Part shown: positions 1-6,194 of the stretch, in pieces
How positions within the stretch are numbered: position 1 is the stretch's first letter
Layout: each line of letters opens with the position of its first letter
Assembly: GCA_023415075.1 (NCBI GenBank)
Contig: JAEZLU010000178.1
Location: 1 to 6,278 of the forward strand
Source: Bacillota bacterium
Lineage (GTDB): Bacteria > Bacillota > Negativicutes > Sporomusales > UBA7701
Length of the DNA stretch: 6,278 nt
Direction of reading: 5' to 3'
The notes under the pieces: generated by a model
Databases searched by the model: none
The model's input: only the letters and a program-made list of their open reading frames with translations
Told to the model about the DNA's origin: nothing
Position numbers and translations under genes: made by a program

Positions 1-1463
1 ACGGCTTCGCCGCCGGGCGCCAGCATCTTGCTTACAAGGTAGGGGCGGTAGCGGTGACCGCCGTTGGCCACCTGGCTGACGAGCACCGCCATCTGCAGCG
101 GCGTGGCCAGCTGGAAGCCCTGGCCGATGGCGGCGTCAAACGTTTCCGAAAGGTACCAGTCTTCCTTGTAGACCTTCTCCTTATAGGCCCGGTTGGCTAC
201 AAGGCCGTCCGATTCGCCCGGCAGGTTGATGCCGGTGTAAGCACCCAGGCCGTACATGCGGGCGTATTTTTCCAGGTTGTCTATCCCAAGGCGGTTGCCC
301 ATCTCATAAAAGTAGACGTTGTCGGATTTGGAGAGAGCCTCTTTGAAGTTTATCCAGCCGAGGGCTTCGCCCTGAGCGTTGCCTTTGGGAATGACCCAGT
401 GGGTGCCGGTATCGAGGATTTTTTCCTCCGGTGTGACCTTGCCGAGTTCGAGGGCCGCCGTGCCGGTAACGATTTTGAAGGTCGAGCCTGGCGGATACTC
501 GCCGGAAATCGCTTTATTGTCCATGGGGTGGAACGGGTTATCGTTGATGAGTTTCCAGTCCTTGGTTGATATGCCGCCGGCAAAGAGGTTGGGGTTGAAG
601 GCAGGCCGGCTGACCATTGCCAGGATTTCGCCAGTCTTGGGGTTCATTACGACGGCGGCGGCGCCTTTGGCGTTGGTAAACTCGGTCTTGGTCTGGAGAT
701 ACTTCAGTTGGGCGTCAATGGCCTCTTCCGTCGCCTTTTGGATACGGTAATCGATGGTCAGCTGGAGATTTTTACCGGGAACCGGCTCTTTTTTGCCAAG
801 CACCTGGATCGGCCGGCCGTTTACGTCGACTTCCACCTGGCCGCCGCCGTCGCTGCCGCGGATTTCTTTGTCATAGACCTTTTCAAGGCCGAACTTGCCA
901 ATAATGTCGCCCGGCCGGTAACCCTCGGCTTTGCGTTTTTCCAGCTCAACGTCGTTGATTTCACTGACATAGCCGAAAACGTGGGCCGCCAGGTCATTAT
1001 TGGGATAATTGCGGATGGGCTGGATTTCGATAACGACACCGGGCAAATCCTGGCGGCGCTCTTCGATGCGGGTGACGATCTCGGGGCCGATGTCGGTCTT
1101 TACGCGGACAGGCTCGAAAGGCCCGCTCTGCTGGGCGATCTTGGCCTGAATCTCGGCGACATTCATGCCGAGAATGCCGGCAAGCTTGGTTATTACTTCA
1201 TCCGGAATGGGGCCGGAAATGGGTACAAGAGTGACGGTAAAGCCCGGTCGGTTGGACACGAGCGGCACGCCGTTGCGATCGTAGAAGGTGCCGCGGGGAG
1301 CCATCACCGGGATGAGTTTGATGCGGTTGCCGTCGGCCAGCCTGTTGTAATACTGGCCTTGCACCACCTGCAGGTAGCCCAGGCGGGCGACCAGGGCAAC
1401 GAATACAAGAACTACAAAAAGTCCGAGTAAATCAAGTCTATGGCCTAAACGCCTGGCCAGCAT
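1..1463 (-). CDS. mrdA: Penicillin-binding protein 2 (class B, elongation transpeptidase), 3' end cut by window
   Basis: Class B PBP of the elongation complex: a D,D-transpeptidase that cross-links peptidoglycan on the outer face of the membrane, working with a SEDS glycosyltransferase (RodA) and MreBCD. I translated the minus strand from ATG at 1463-1461 and found 487 complete codons without a stop before the window edge. A short basic N-terminus is followed by a membrane anchor at about residues 12-27. The pedestal-domain signature APRGTFYDRNGVPL lies at about 55-68. The transpeptidase domain has the catalytic STFK motif (Ser327, Lys330; PPGSTFK context) and the SDN motif (Ser380-Asn382). 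The third motif, KTG, would follow NGGHRYRPYLV and lies just outside the window. The start is supported by a GAGGAGGG ribosome-binding site 8 nt upstream. It begins 36 nt after mreD, as the last visible gene of the mre operon. It could instead be named pbpA or spoVD-like, but the mreD neighbour favours the PBP2/MrdA role. Confidence 0.95.
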   Translation of the reverse strand, partial: MLARRLGHRLDLLGLFVVLVFVALVARLGYLQVVQGQYYNRLADGNRIKLIPVMAPRGTFYDRNGVPLVSNRPGFTVTLVPISGPIPDEVITKLAGILGMNVAEIQAKIAQQSGPFEPVRVKTDIGPEIVTRIEERRQDLPGVVIEIQPIRNYPNNDLAAHVFGYVSEINDVELEKRKAEGYRPGDIIGKFGLEKVYDKEIRGSDGGGQVEVDVNGRPIQVLGKKEPVPGKNLQLTIDYRIQKATEEAIDAQLKYLQTKTEFTNAKGAAAVVMNPKTGEILAMVSRPAFNPNLFAGGISTKDWKLINDNPFHPMDNKAISGEYPPGSTFKIVTGTAALELGKVTPEEKILDTGTHWVIPKGNAQGEALGWINFKEALSKSDNVYFYEMGNRLGIDNLEKYARMYGLGAYTGINLPGESDGLVANRAYKEKVYKEDWYLSETFDAAIGQGFQLATPLQMAVLVSQVANGGHRYRPYLVSKMLAPGGEA

Positions 1464-1470
1464 GGCGGCA

Positions 1471-1479
1471 ACCCTCCTC
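1471..1479 (-). promoter_or_regulatory. Strong Shine-Dalgarno site of the PBP2 gene
   Basis: Read on the minus strand, GAGGAGGGT lies 7-8 nt before the ATG at 1463, between the mreD stop and the PBP2 start. It is close to the ideal anti-16S complement and fixes the start codon of the PBP2 gene. Confidence 0.8.
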
Positions 1480-1499
1480 TCGCTTTATGCTTCGCATGG

Positions 1500-1994
1500 T
1501 CATGCGTTGGGGTCGGGCATCTCGTCGCGGGCGATGAGAAAAACCAAGCGGTGAACCGGGATGGCCAGCACGGCGTTGTAGCCGACAAGGTAGAGGGCGT
1601 TGGCCAGCTCCACCGGGACATCGACTTTGTAGCCGCCGGTCAGCAGGAGAAAAATGGCCACCACACTGTGGACGCCCGTACCAAGCATGACGGCCAAGAG
1701 TGGCAACAGGATGTTTTCTTTGAATACTTTGCGCTCCATTTGGCCGGCCAGATAGCCTACCGCCATTTTGGCCAGTATGTTGAGGCCAAAAATGTTGCCT
1801 GAGGTCAGATCCTGCAAAAGGCCGCCAAAGAAACCCAGCCCCACGCCATGTTCGCGGCCCAAAAGCAGGCCGGCCGATATCGAGGCAATCAGAATGAGGT
1901 CGGGTCTGACGCCGCCTATGGCCACGAGGGGCAGCACAGTGGCCTGCAGCACCAGTAAAAGCACCACAACAAGGCCCCATACGAGGGGCCTCAT
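1500..1994 (-). CDS. mreD: Rod shape-determining protein MreD
   Basis: Polytopic inner-membrane subunit of the Rod (elongasome) complex, which associates with MreC and helps link cytoplasmic MreB to the periplasmic wall enzymes. The 164-residue product has the usual MreD length. It is almost wholly hydrophobic, with about five membrane segments (roughly 5-25, 32-47, 52-84 as one or two, 95-118, 128-155). The family-typical GVRPDLILI stretch lies near 28-36 and a GGLLQDLTSGNIFGLN stretch near 57-72, and the C-terminus is a short charged tail. The ATG overlaps the mreC stop codon as ATGA, with a GAGGT ribosome-binding site inside the end of mreC, indicating translational coupling. PBP2 follows after 36 nt. 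MreD sequences diverge strongly, so the call rests on length, topology, these motifs and above all the position between mreC and PBP2. Confidence 0.95.
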   Translation of the reverse strand: MRPLVWGLVVVLLLVLQATVLPLVAIGGVRPDLILIASISAGLLLGREHGVGLGFFGGLLQDLTSGNIFGLNILAKMAVGYLAGQMERKVFKENILLPLLAVMLGTGVHSVVAIFLLLTGGYKVDVPVELANALYLVGYNAVLAIPVHRLVFLIARDEMPDPNA

Positions 1995-2878
1995 TGCTTG
2001 ACCTCGGGGACGACGGCCGGCGGGCCCGACTGGCTTGGCGGGGCCGGTGCCGGTTCACGCGACCGGACAATAACCAGCACTTCCTCCAGTCTGTCGAAGT
2101 CGACAGCCGGTTTGAGGATGGCGTATTTTAGAAGGCCGCCTTCCTCGTTGACCACATCGGTCACTTCGCCTACCAAACGTCCTTTGGGATAAATGCCGCC
2201 GAAGCCGGAGGTGACAATTTTGTCGCCTTTTATGACGTCGGCATCACGGGCAATGTTGACCATCCTGAGGGCCGGTGGCTTAGCGGCGCTGCCTTCAACA
2301 ATGGCCGCTATCCGCGATTCGGGCCGCTGGACGATAGCGCCGACAGCGCTGCGCGGATCAAGAATAAGCTGAACCTTGGCGCTACTGCCGTAGGCCTGGA
2401 CGACACTGCCGACCAGGCCGGCCGGAGTCACTACCGCCATGTCTTTAGCCACACCATGGTCGGTTCCCCGGTTAATTATAATGACGTTGGTCCAGGTACC
2501 CGGGTCGCGGCCGACGACGGTTGCCAGAAGAAAATCAAACTGCGGCGCCGTTTTCTTATAGTCAAGCATAGCCTTCAGGCGGGCATTTTCGGCCATGATT
2601 TCGGTGTTATCAATACCGGTCTGGCGCAGTTGCTCGTTTTCAGTACGCAGGGCCTGGTTTTCGTTATATACGTTGAAAAGCCGGCCAGTCGATGTGCCGG
2701 CTTGCCGGAAGCCGTAGCTCACTTTGGCGGCGACGTACTCGACCGGCGCCAGCAGAACTGTGACGGCTCTTTCGCTCCAGTCGAAGCCGTATTTACCGCG
2801 GCCTACCGATACCGCCAGCAAAAAGACGGTTATTACAGCCACCGCCAGGATGACCGCCTTTTTATAAAAGAAACGCAC
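1991..2878 (-). CDS. mreC: Rod shape-determining protein MreC
   Basis: Bitopic membrane protein of the Rod complex. Its extracytoplasmic domain activates or scaffolds PBP2 and couples it to MreB and MreD. The 295-residue product has a short basic N-terminus (MRFFYKK) and one membrane helix at about 8-24. A heptad-like coiled coil follows at about 65-107 (NENQALRTENEQLRQ). The paired beta-barrel MreC domain runs from about 115 to 272, with GRDPGTWTNVIIINRGTDHG at 123-142 and VTSGFGGIYPKGRLVGEV at 222-239. The tail from 275 is rich in proline and alanine. The start codon is GTG; an in-frame TAA sits directly before it, so no longer form is possible, and AGGAGAGG lies 6 nt upstream. It follows mreB after an 82-nt gap and overlaps mreD by 4 nt. 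Identification is firm. Confidence 0.97.
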   Translation of the reverse strand: MRFFYKKAVILAVAVITVFLLAVSVGRGKYGFDWSERAVTVLLAPVEYVAAKVSYGFRQAGTSTGRLFNVYNENQALRTENEQLRQTGIDNTEIMAENARLKAMLDYKKTAPQFDFLLATVVGRDPGTWTNVIIINRGTDHGVAKDMAVVTPAGLVGSVVQAYGSSAKVQLILDPRSAVGAIVQRPESRIAAIVEGSAAKPPALRMVNIARDADVIKGDKIVTSGFGGIYPKGRLVGEVTDVVNEEGGLLKYAILKPAVDFDRLEEVLVIVRSREPAPAPPSQSGPPAVVPEVKQ

Positions 2879-2884
2879 TTATTT

Positions 2885-2892
2885 CCTCTCCT
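2885..2892 (-). promoter_or_regulatory. Shine-Dalgarno site of mreC
   Basis: Minus-strand AGGAGAGG lies 6 nt before the GTG start of mreC. Together with the in-frame TAA immediately upstream of the GTG, it settles a non-ATG start. Confidence 0.75.
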
Positions 2893-2960
2893 ACTCCAAT
2901 GTCCCACAACAAAGCATGCGCAGTTATTATCTTATAATCGTTGCCGCGACTCCAGGTCTA

Positions 2961-3992
2961 CTATCCCAGCTTTTTCGGCGACATGAGCACTCTTTTCAGA
3001 AGATCGATGCTGTCGAGGGCTTTTCCGGTACCGATAGCCACGCAGTTGAGCGGTTCCTCGGCTATATGGACAGGCATGCCGGTTTCTTTGTTGAGCAGCT
3101 TGTCCAGGCCACGCAAGAGAGAACCGCCGCCGGTCATGACGATACCCCGGTCCATGATATCGGCGGCCAGTTCGGGCGGCGTTTTTTCCAGCGTCACCTT
3201 TACGGCTTCGAGTATCCCGTAGACTGGCTCGCTCAGGGCCCGCTGAATCTCATGGGCCCTGATGGACAGCGTTTTCGGCAGGCCACTGACCAGATCGCGG
3301 CCCCGGATGTCGATGGCCCGGTCGTCAACCGGGGGGATGGCTGAGCCGATATTTATCTTGATTTCCTCGGCGGTCCGCTCGCCGATCATCAGGTTATAAG
3401 TACGTTTGATGTACTGGACGATGGCTTCGTCCATCTCGTCGCCGCCGATGCGGATCGACCGGCTGGTGACGATGCCGCCGAGCGATATAACCGCCACCTC
3501 GGTGGTGCCGCCGCCGATGTCGACAACCATATTGCCGGTCGGCTCATGGACCGGCAGGCCGGCGCCGATAGCCGCGGCCATTGGTTCCTCGATGAGGTAA
3601 GCCTCGCGGGCCCCAGCCTGAATGGTGGCGTCGATGACAGCCCGCTTCTCTACTTCGGTGACGCCTGAGGGAACGCCGACGATGACCCGCGGCCGGATAA
3701 ATGACTGCGAGGACATGGCCTTGCGGATAAAGTACTTCAGCATGGCCTGGGTGACGTCGAAGTCGGCGATAACGCCGTCCTTAAGCGGCCGAATGGCTAC
3801 TATGTTGCCCGGAGTCCGGCCGATCATCAGCTTAGCCTCCTCGCCGACCGCCAGCACCTCGCCGGTATCGCGCTGGATGGCGACGACCGACGGTTCGTTG
3901 AGTAAAATACCTTTACCCTTGACATGCACCAGGGTATTGGCTGTGCCAAGGTCTATCCCCATATCTCGGGAAAGCGATCCAAATATATTCAT
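2961..3992 (-). CDS. mreB: Rod shape-determining protein MreB (bacterial actin)
   Basis: Actin-fold ATPase that forms membrane-bound antiparallel filaments and orients lateral-wall synthesis. The 343-residue product is the standard length. ATP-site motifs are in order: phosphate-1 GIDLGTANT at 12-20, an EEPMAAAIGAGLP stretch at 135-147 that carries the expected catalytic glutamate, phosphate-2 DIGGGTTEVAV at 158-168, and the adenosine-contact motif GIVMTGGGSLLRG at 283-295. The N-terminus MNIFGSLSRDMGIDLG is typical of mreB genes located beside mreCD. The reading frame stays open upstream to an ATG at 4127, but those extra 45 codons overlap radC and read as out-of-frame radC. The ATG at 3992, preceded by AAAGGGG 11 nt upstream, gives the conserved N-terminus and is chosen. 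It lies 40 nt after radC and 82 nt before mreC. Paralogues such as Mbl exist, but the mreCD context favours MreB. Confidence 0.98.
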   Translation of the reverse strand: MNIFGSLSRDMGIDLGTANTLVHVKGKGILLNEPSVVAIQRDTGEVLAVGEEAKLMIGRTPGNIVAIRPLKDGVIADFDVTQAMLKYFIRKAMSSQSFIRPRVIVGVPSGVTEVEKRAVIDATIQAGAREAYLIEEPMAAAIGAGLPVHEPTGNMVVDIGGGTTEVAVISLGGIVTSRSIRIGGDEMDEAIVQYIKRTYNLMIGERTAEEIKINIGSAIPPVDDRAIDIRGRDLVSGLPKTLSIRAHEIQRALSEPVYGILEAVKVTLEKTPPELAADIMDRGIVMTGGGSLLRGLDKLLNKETGMPVHIAEEPLNCVAIGTGKALDSIDLLKRVLMSPKKLG

Positions 3993-4003
3993 CAGAAACT
4001 TGA

Positions 4004-4010
4004 CCCCTTT
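4004..4010 (-). promoter_or_regulatory. Probable Shine-Dalgarno site deciding the mreB start
   Basis: Minus-strand AAAGGGG ends 11 nt before the ATG at 3992, in the 40-nt radC-mreB gap. The spacing is slightly long, but the site supports the 343-residue MreB over the 388-residue reading. Confidence 0.55.
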
Positions 4011-4032
4011 CGTTAACAATAGAACATGACTG

Positions 4033-4731
4033 TTATAGTATTCCCTGTTCTTTGAGGCTAACATACTTGCCATCGCCGATAATGATATGGTCGAGAACCG
4101 AAATGTCCAGTAACCGGCCGGCTTCAACCAGTTTCCTGGTCAGAGCCGTGTCCTCCGGACTGGGGGTCGGATCACCGCTGGGATGGTTGTGAACAAGGAT
4201 GAGGGAGGCTGCGTTCGTCACTATCGCCTCCCGGAAAAGTTCCCGTGGATCTACGAGCGACGCGCTGAGAGTGCCCACTGAGATAGTAGGCGTACCCAGG
4301 AGATGATTTTTTGTCGACAGCAGTAAAGCGATAAAGCGCTCTTTCTTTTCATAGCGCAGGCGTGGCATCATCAGCTCGGCCGCTTCCCGCGGCGACCGCA
4401 GCACCGGCCGCTCGGCGGCTGCCAGGGCCGCCATCCGTTTGCCGAGTTCGACCGCGGCGGCAACCGTGACCGCCTTGGCTGGGCCGATGCCCCTGATACT
4501 GCTCATTTCACCTGGCATCAGGCTGCCAAGTCCGGCCAGCCCGTGCTTGACCAACAGCTGCTCAGCCAGCCGGGCAGCCGAGTCCCGGCGGGTGCCGGTT
4601 CTTAGCAGGATGGCGAGCAGTTCGGCGTTGCCGAGGGTTGCCGGCCCGTTGGCCATGAGTTTCTCCCGCGGCCGTTCATCAGCAGGCAAGTCTTTAAGCG
4701 TCAACGGACGGTCGGTAATAGGGGCTTTCAT
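4033..4731 (-). CDS. radC: RadC family JAMM-domain protein
   Basis: Member of the RadC (YicR/YsxA) family. It was historically called a DNA repair protein, but a direct role in repair is not established; B. subtilis RadC is dispensable for repair and transformation. The 232-residue length is typical. The N-terminal half is helical with a helix-hairpin-helix region (SSIRGIGPAKAVTVAAAVELG at about 77-97), consistent with DNA contact. The C-terminal JAMM/MPN+ metallo-hydrolase domain carries the full zinc signature: Glu168 as the likely upstream acid, then H181-x-H183-x7-S191-x2-D194 within HNHPSGDPTPSPED. All metal ligands are therefore present. The ATG overlaps the maf stop as ATGA, with GGGAG upstream inside maf. 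The gene ends in TAA 40 nt before mreB, the classic maf-radC-mreB order. The family is certain; substrate and physiological role are unknown. Confidence 0.96.
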   Translation of the reverse strand: MKAPITDRPLTLKDLPADERPREKLMANGPATLGNAELLAILLRTGTRRDSAARLAEQLLVKHGLAGLGSLMPGEMSSIRGIGPAKAVTVAAAVELGKRMAALAAAERPVLRSPREAAELMMPRLRYEKKERFIALLLSTKNHLLGTPTISVGTLSASLVDPRELFREAIVTNAASLILVHNHPSGDPTPSPEDTALTRKLVEAGRLLDISVLDHIIIGDGKYVSLKEQGIL

Positions 4732-5300
4732 AACAACCCAGCTCCCGTCGCCTCATATAGCAGCTTGTCCAGGGTAACGAGGGGCAGGCCGACGACGTTG
4801 GCATAGCAACCGGTGATGCCTTCAACCAAAAGGGCTCCCAGCCCCTGGATGGCATAGGCGCCGGCTTTGCCCATCGGTTCGCCGCTGGCCAGGTACTTGT
4901 CGAGGGCGGCATCAGAATATGCCCGCATACGGACATTAGTCACCGCCAGGTCGCTGTACACCCGGCCGCCGGTTACCACGGCAACGCCGGTCATCACCTG
5001 GTGTTCCCGCCCGGCCAGCGCCAGCAGCATCCGGCGGGCGTCGGCCGCATCCTGGGGCTTGCCGAAAACCTGTCCGGCCAACACGACAATTGTATCGGCA
5101 CCGATAACAACATCATCCGCTGCCACCTGTCCGGCCACGGATACGGCTTTGGCCCGGGCATGGCCAACGGCCAGCTCGGCCGGCGGCAGCGCCTTGTCGT
5201 TGTCCTCAGCGACATCGCTGGTAATTATCGTGAATTCACAGCCCACCTGCCGCAGCAGTTCCTCCCGCCGCGGCGAAGCGGACGCCAGAATAATGGCCAT
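4728..5300 (-). CDS. maf: Maf family nucleotide pyrophosphatase (dTTP/UTP type)
   Basis: House-cleaning nucleoside triphosphate pyrophosphatase that hydrolyses dTTP, UTP and modified pyrimidine nucleotides to monophosphates. It is cytoplasmic and linked to septum inhibition when overproduced in B. subtilis. The 190-residue product covers the whole family length. It has the N-terminal substrate loop SASPRR (7-12), the conserved GADTIVV (67-73) with Asp69 as the likely catalytic or metal residue, GKP (80-82), GREHQVMTGV (97-106), and the C-terminal GKAGAYAIQGLG (144-155). The KAGAYAIQG form resembles the YhdE/Maf dTTPase-UTPase subgroup rather than the m7GTP-specific YceF subgroup. The ATG has AGGAGGC 5 nt upstream, directly after the stop of the preceding gene (14-nt gap), and the gene overlaps radC by 4 nt. 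Coupled translation on both sides is likely. Confidence 0.96.
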   Translation of the reverse strand: MAIILASASPRREELLRQVGCEFTIITSDVAEDNDKALPPAELAVGHARAKAVSVAGQVAADDVVIGADTIVVLAGQVFGKPQDAADARRMLLALAGREHQVMTGVAVVTGGRVYSDLAVTNVRMRAYSDAALDKYLASGEPMGKAGAYAIQGLGALLVEGITGCYANVVGLPLVTLDKLLYEATGAGLL

Positions 5301-5305
5301 GCAGA

Positions 5306-5312
5306 GCCTCCT
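5306..5312 (-). promoter_or_regulatory. Shine-Dalgarno site of maf
   Basis: Minus-strand AGGAGGC begins just past the TGA of the DUF4321 gene and 5 nt before the maf ATG. It fills the short gap between the two genes and supports both the start and translational coupling. Confidence 0.75.
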
Positions 5313-5314
5313 GA

Positions 5315-5584
5315 TCAGAACCGGCGGAAAAGCACGTAGGCTGCGATCACGCCGAGCAGGCTTATCAAATTGGGGTGCAGCGACAAGCCGAAGATAAACT
5401 TTACGATGTACAAGTTGACCGTGGTCGGCGGCAGGTCGAACACAGGAAAGGTTCTAACCAGATAGGGCGTCAGACCGCCGAGTGAGCTGCCGGCGATGAG
5501 TTCGCCGAGAATGCCGCCAAGTACCGCCCCGAGAATGAGAAATAAGGCTAAGGTGCCGAAACTTTTGCCTACAGCGCCTTTCAC
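5315..5584 (-). CDS. DUF4321 family small membrane protein, function unknown
   Basis: Uncharacterised 89-residue protein that I recognise as DUF4321-like. It has two predicted membrane helices, at about 10-32 (glycine-rich, GAVLGGILGELIAG at 19-32, with GxxxG-type spacing) and about 71-87, joined by an amphipathic linker of about 40 residues. The segment FGLSLHPNLISLLGVI near 65-80 and the basic end LFRRF are characteristic. The GTG start at 5584 is chosen because AGGGGGG lies 8 nt upstream and the helix follows a short basic N-terminus (MKGAVGK). The gene comes first after a candidate promoter and is followed 14 nt later by maf, so it heads the maf-radC-mreBCD-PBP2 run. Its place suggests a link to envelope biogenesis, but this is inference by association. 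No enzymatic motif is visible. Confidence 0.85.
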   Translation of the reverse strand: MKGAVGKSFGTLALFLILGAVLGGILGELIAGSSLGGLTPYLVRTFPVFDLPPTTVNLYIVKFIFGLSLHPNLISLLGVIAAYVLFRRF

Positions 5585-5592
5585 CAGTATAA

Positions 5593-5599
5593 CCCCCCT
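5593..5599 (-). promoter_or_regulatory. Shine-Dalgarno site of the DUF4321 gene
   Basis: Minus-strand AGGGGGG lies 8 nt before the GTG at 5584 and is the main reason for choosing this non-ATG start. The frame upstream has no nearby stop, so without the site the start would be open to doubt. Confidence 0.6.
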
Positions 5600-5626
5600 A
5601 ACTGACGACTAACCTTTATGGGTATC

Positions 5627-5655
5627 CTTTTATTTTTCTACAGGTTGTCCGTCAA
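5627..5655 (-). promoter_or_regulatory. Candidate sigma-A promoter for the DUF4321-maf-radC-mreBCD run
   Basis: Read on the minus strand, TTGACG (5655-5650) is separated by exactly 17 nt from TAAAAG (5632-5627): 5 of 6 and 4 of 6 matches to the vegetative consensus. The spacer and -10 region are A-rich in an otherwise GC-rich window. Transcription would start near 5620, giving a leader of about 35 nt before the GTG start of the DUF4321 gene. It lies in the only sizeable gap upstream of the run (83 nt). No terminator separates it from the Gx gene, so readthrough from upstream is also possible. Pattern match only; no experimental support. Confidence 0.45.
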
Positions 5656-5667
5656 TTCCTTGCGATG

Positions 5668-6183
5668 TCAGTAACTTTTTCCATCAGGCCGCGGCAACTT
5701 GTCCAAGAAGAAGATGGCCGTGAAACCGGTGGTCAATCCTGTCGGCAATGCGAAGAGCAGCAGATACGGCAGGTACCAGTAGAGGCCAGCGCTGGACACC
5801 AGCAGTGCGGCGGCGGTTATCTGAGCCAGATTGTGGGCAGCCGCTCCCAGGAGGCTGATGCCGACCAGCGATACCGCCGGCCGCCACCGGCGGTGAACCC
5901 AGGCCATAACCAGGGTGGACACCAGGGCGCCGCTCATTGCCATGGCAAAGGCCGGCCCCAGCAGGGCGCCGCCAAGCAGCGAACCGAGAAGAACCCGTAA
6001 GGCAGCCACCGCCAGCGCATCCCGCCAGCTGTAGAGTTCAATCACTAAAAGCGATATGATATTGGCCAGCCCCAGTTTGGCTCCCGGCACCGGCACCGGC
6101 AGCGGCAGCCAGCCTTCGACGGCGTGCAGGACGCCGGCGATGGCGATAAAAAGGGCCAGCGTAACCAGGCGATTTGTTTTCAT
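5668..6183 (-). CDS. Gx transporter family membrane protein (heptaprenyl diphosphate synthase component I-like)
   Basis: Integral membrane protein of 171 residues, of the family annotated either as Gx transporter or as heptaprenyl diphosphate synthase component I (Pfam Hpre_diP_synt_I type). The fold resembles ECF-transporter S-components. It shows about five hydrophobic segments (8-24, 36-51, 55-90 as one or two, 104-131, 136-160). Family hallmarks are PVPGAKLGLANI at 31-42, RVLLGSLLGGALLGP at 63-77 and GAAAHNLAQ at 113-121. No prenyltransferase DDxxD motif is present, so the synthase name is probably misleading. AAGGA lies 7 nt before the ATG and overlaps the stop of the NusG-II gene, so the two are likely co-translated. 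A homologue next to a NusG-II protein is EetB of Listeria-type extracellular electron transfer loci; a role in quinone-linked or flavin-linked membrane electron transfer is possible but not shown here. Confidence 0.88.
   Translation of the reverse strand: MKTNRLVTLALFIAIAGVLHAVEGWLPLPVPVPGAKLGLANIISLLVIELYSWRDALAVAALRVLLGSLLGGALLGPAFAMAMSGALVSTLVMAWVHRRWRPAVSLVGISLLGAAAHNLAQITAAALLVSSAGLYWYLPYLLLFALPTGLTTGFTAIFFLDKLPRPDGKSY
6085..6108. repeat. Four-unit hexanucleotide tandem repeat in the Gx gene
   Basis: The plus strand reads CGGCAC twice and then CGGCAG twice, a short in-frame hexamer array. On the coding strand it gives alternating Leu-Pro and Val-Pro pairs (LPLPVPVP, residues 26-33) just before the conserved PGAKLGLAN motif. 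Copy-number change would add or remove dipeptides without shifting the frame. Confidence 0.7.
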
Positions 6184-6194
6184 GGCTTTGTCCT

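Noticed and set aside
54..1430. Long plus-strand open frames opposite the PBP2 gene (for example 708-1430).
   Set aside because: They mirror a clear minus-strand PBP2 with catalytic motifs and show no recognisable domain. They are GC-rich antisense shadows.
1438..2070. A 210-codon minus-strand frame overlapping mreD and the end of mreC.
   Set aside because: It is Arg/Pro/Gly-rich and out of frame with two well-supported membrane protein genes, so it is a frame-shadow.
4032..4040. AT-rich TACTATAAC at the end of radC as the -10 box of an mreB promoter.
   Set aside because: No sequence resembling TTGACA lies 16-18 nt upstream (TGTTAG and TAGCCT are the candidates), and the bases are explained by the last radC codons and stop.
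3993..4127. A 45-residue N-terminal extension of MreB starting at 4127.
   Set aside because: It overlaps the end of radC, has no good ribosome-binding site, and does not look like an MreB N-terminus. The ATG at 3992 gives the standard 343-residue protein.
4867..5397. Plus-strand open frame of 176 codons opposite maf.
   Set aside because: Low-complexity Ser/Ala/Thr/Arg composition and complete antisense overlap with a confident maf gene.
5873..5894. Perfect 8-bp inverted repeat (ACCGCCGG, 6-nt loop, CCGGCGGT), possibly a terminator.
   Set aside because: It lies in the middle of the Gx coding region and no T-run follows on either strand. It probably arises from CGG/CCG codon use (Arg-Arg-Trp-Arg-Pro).
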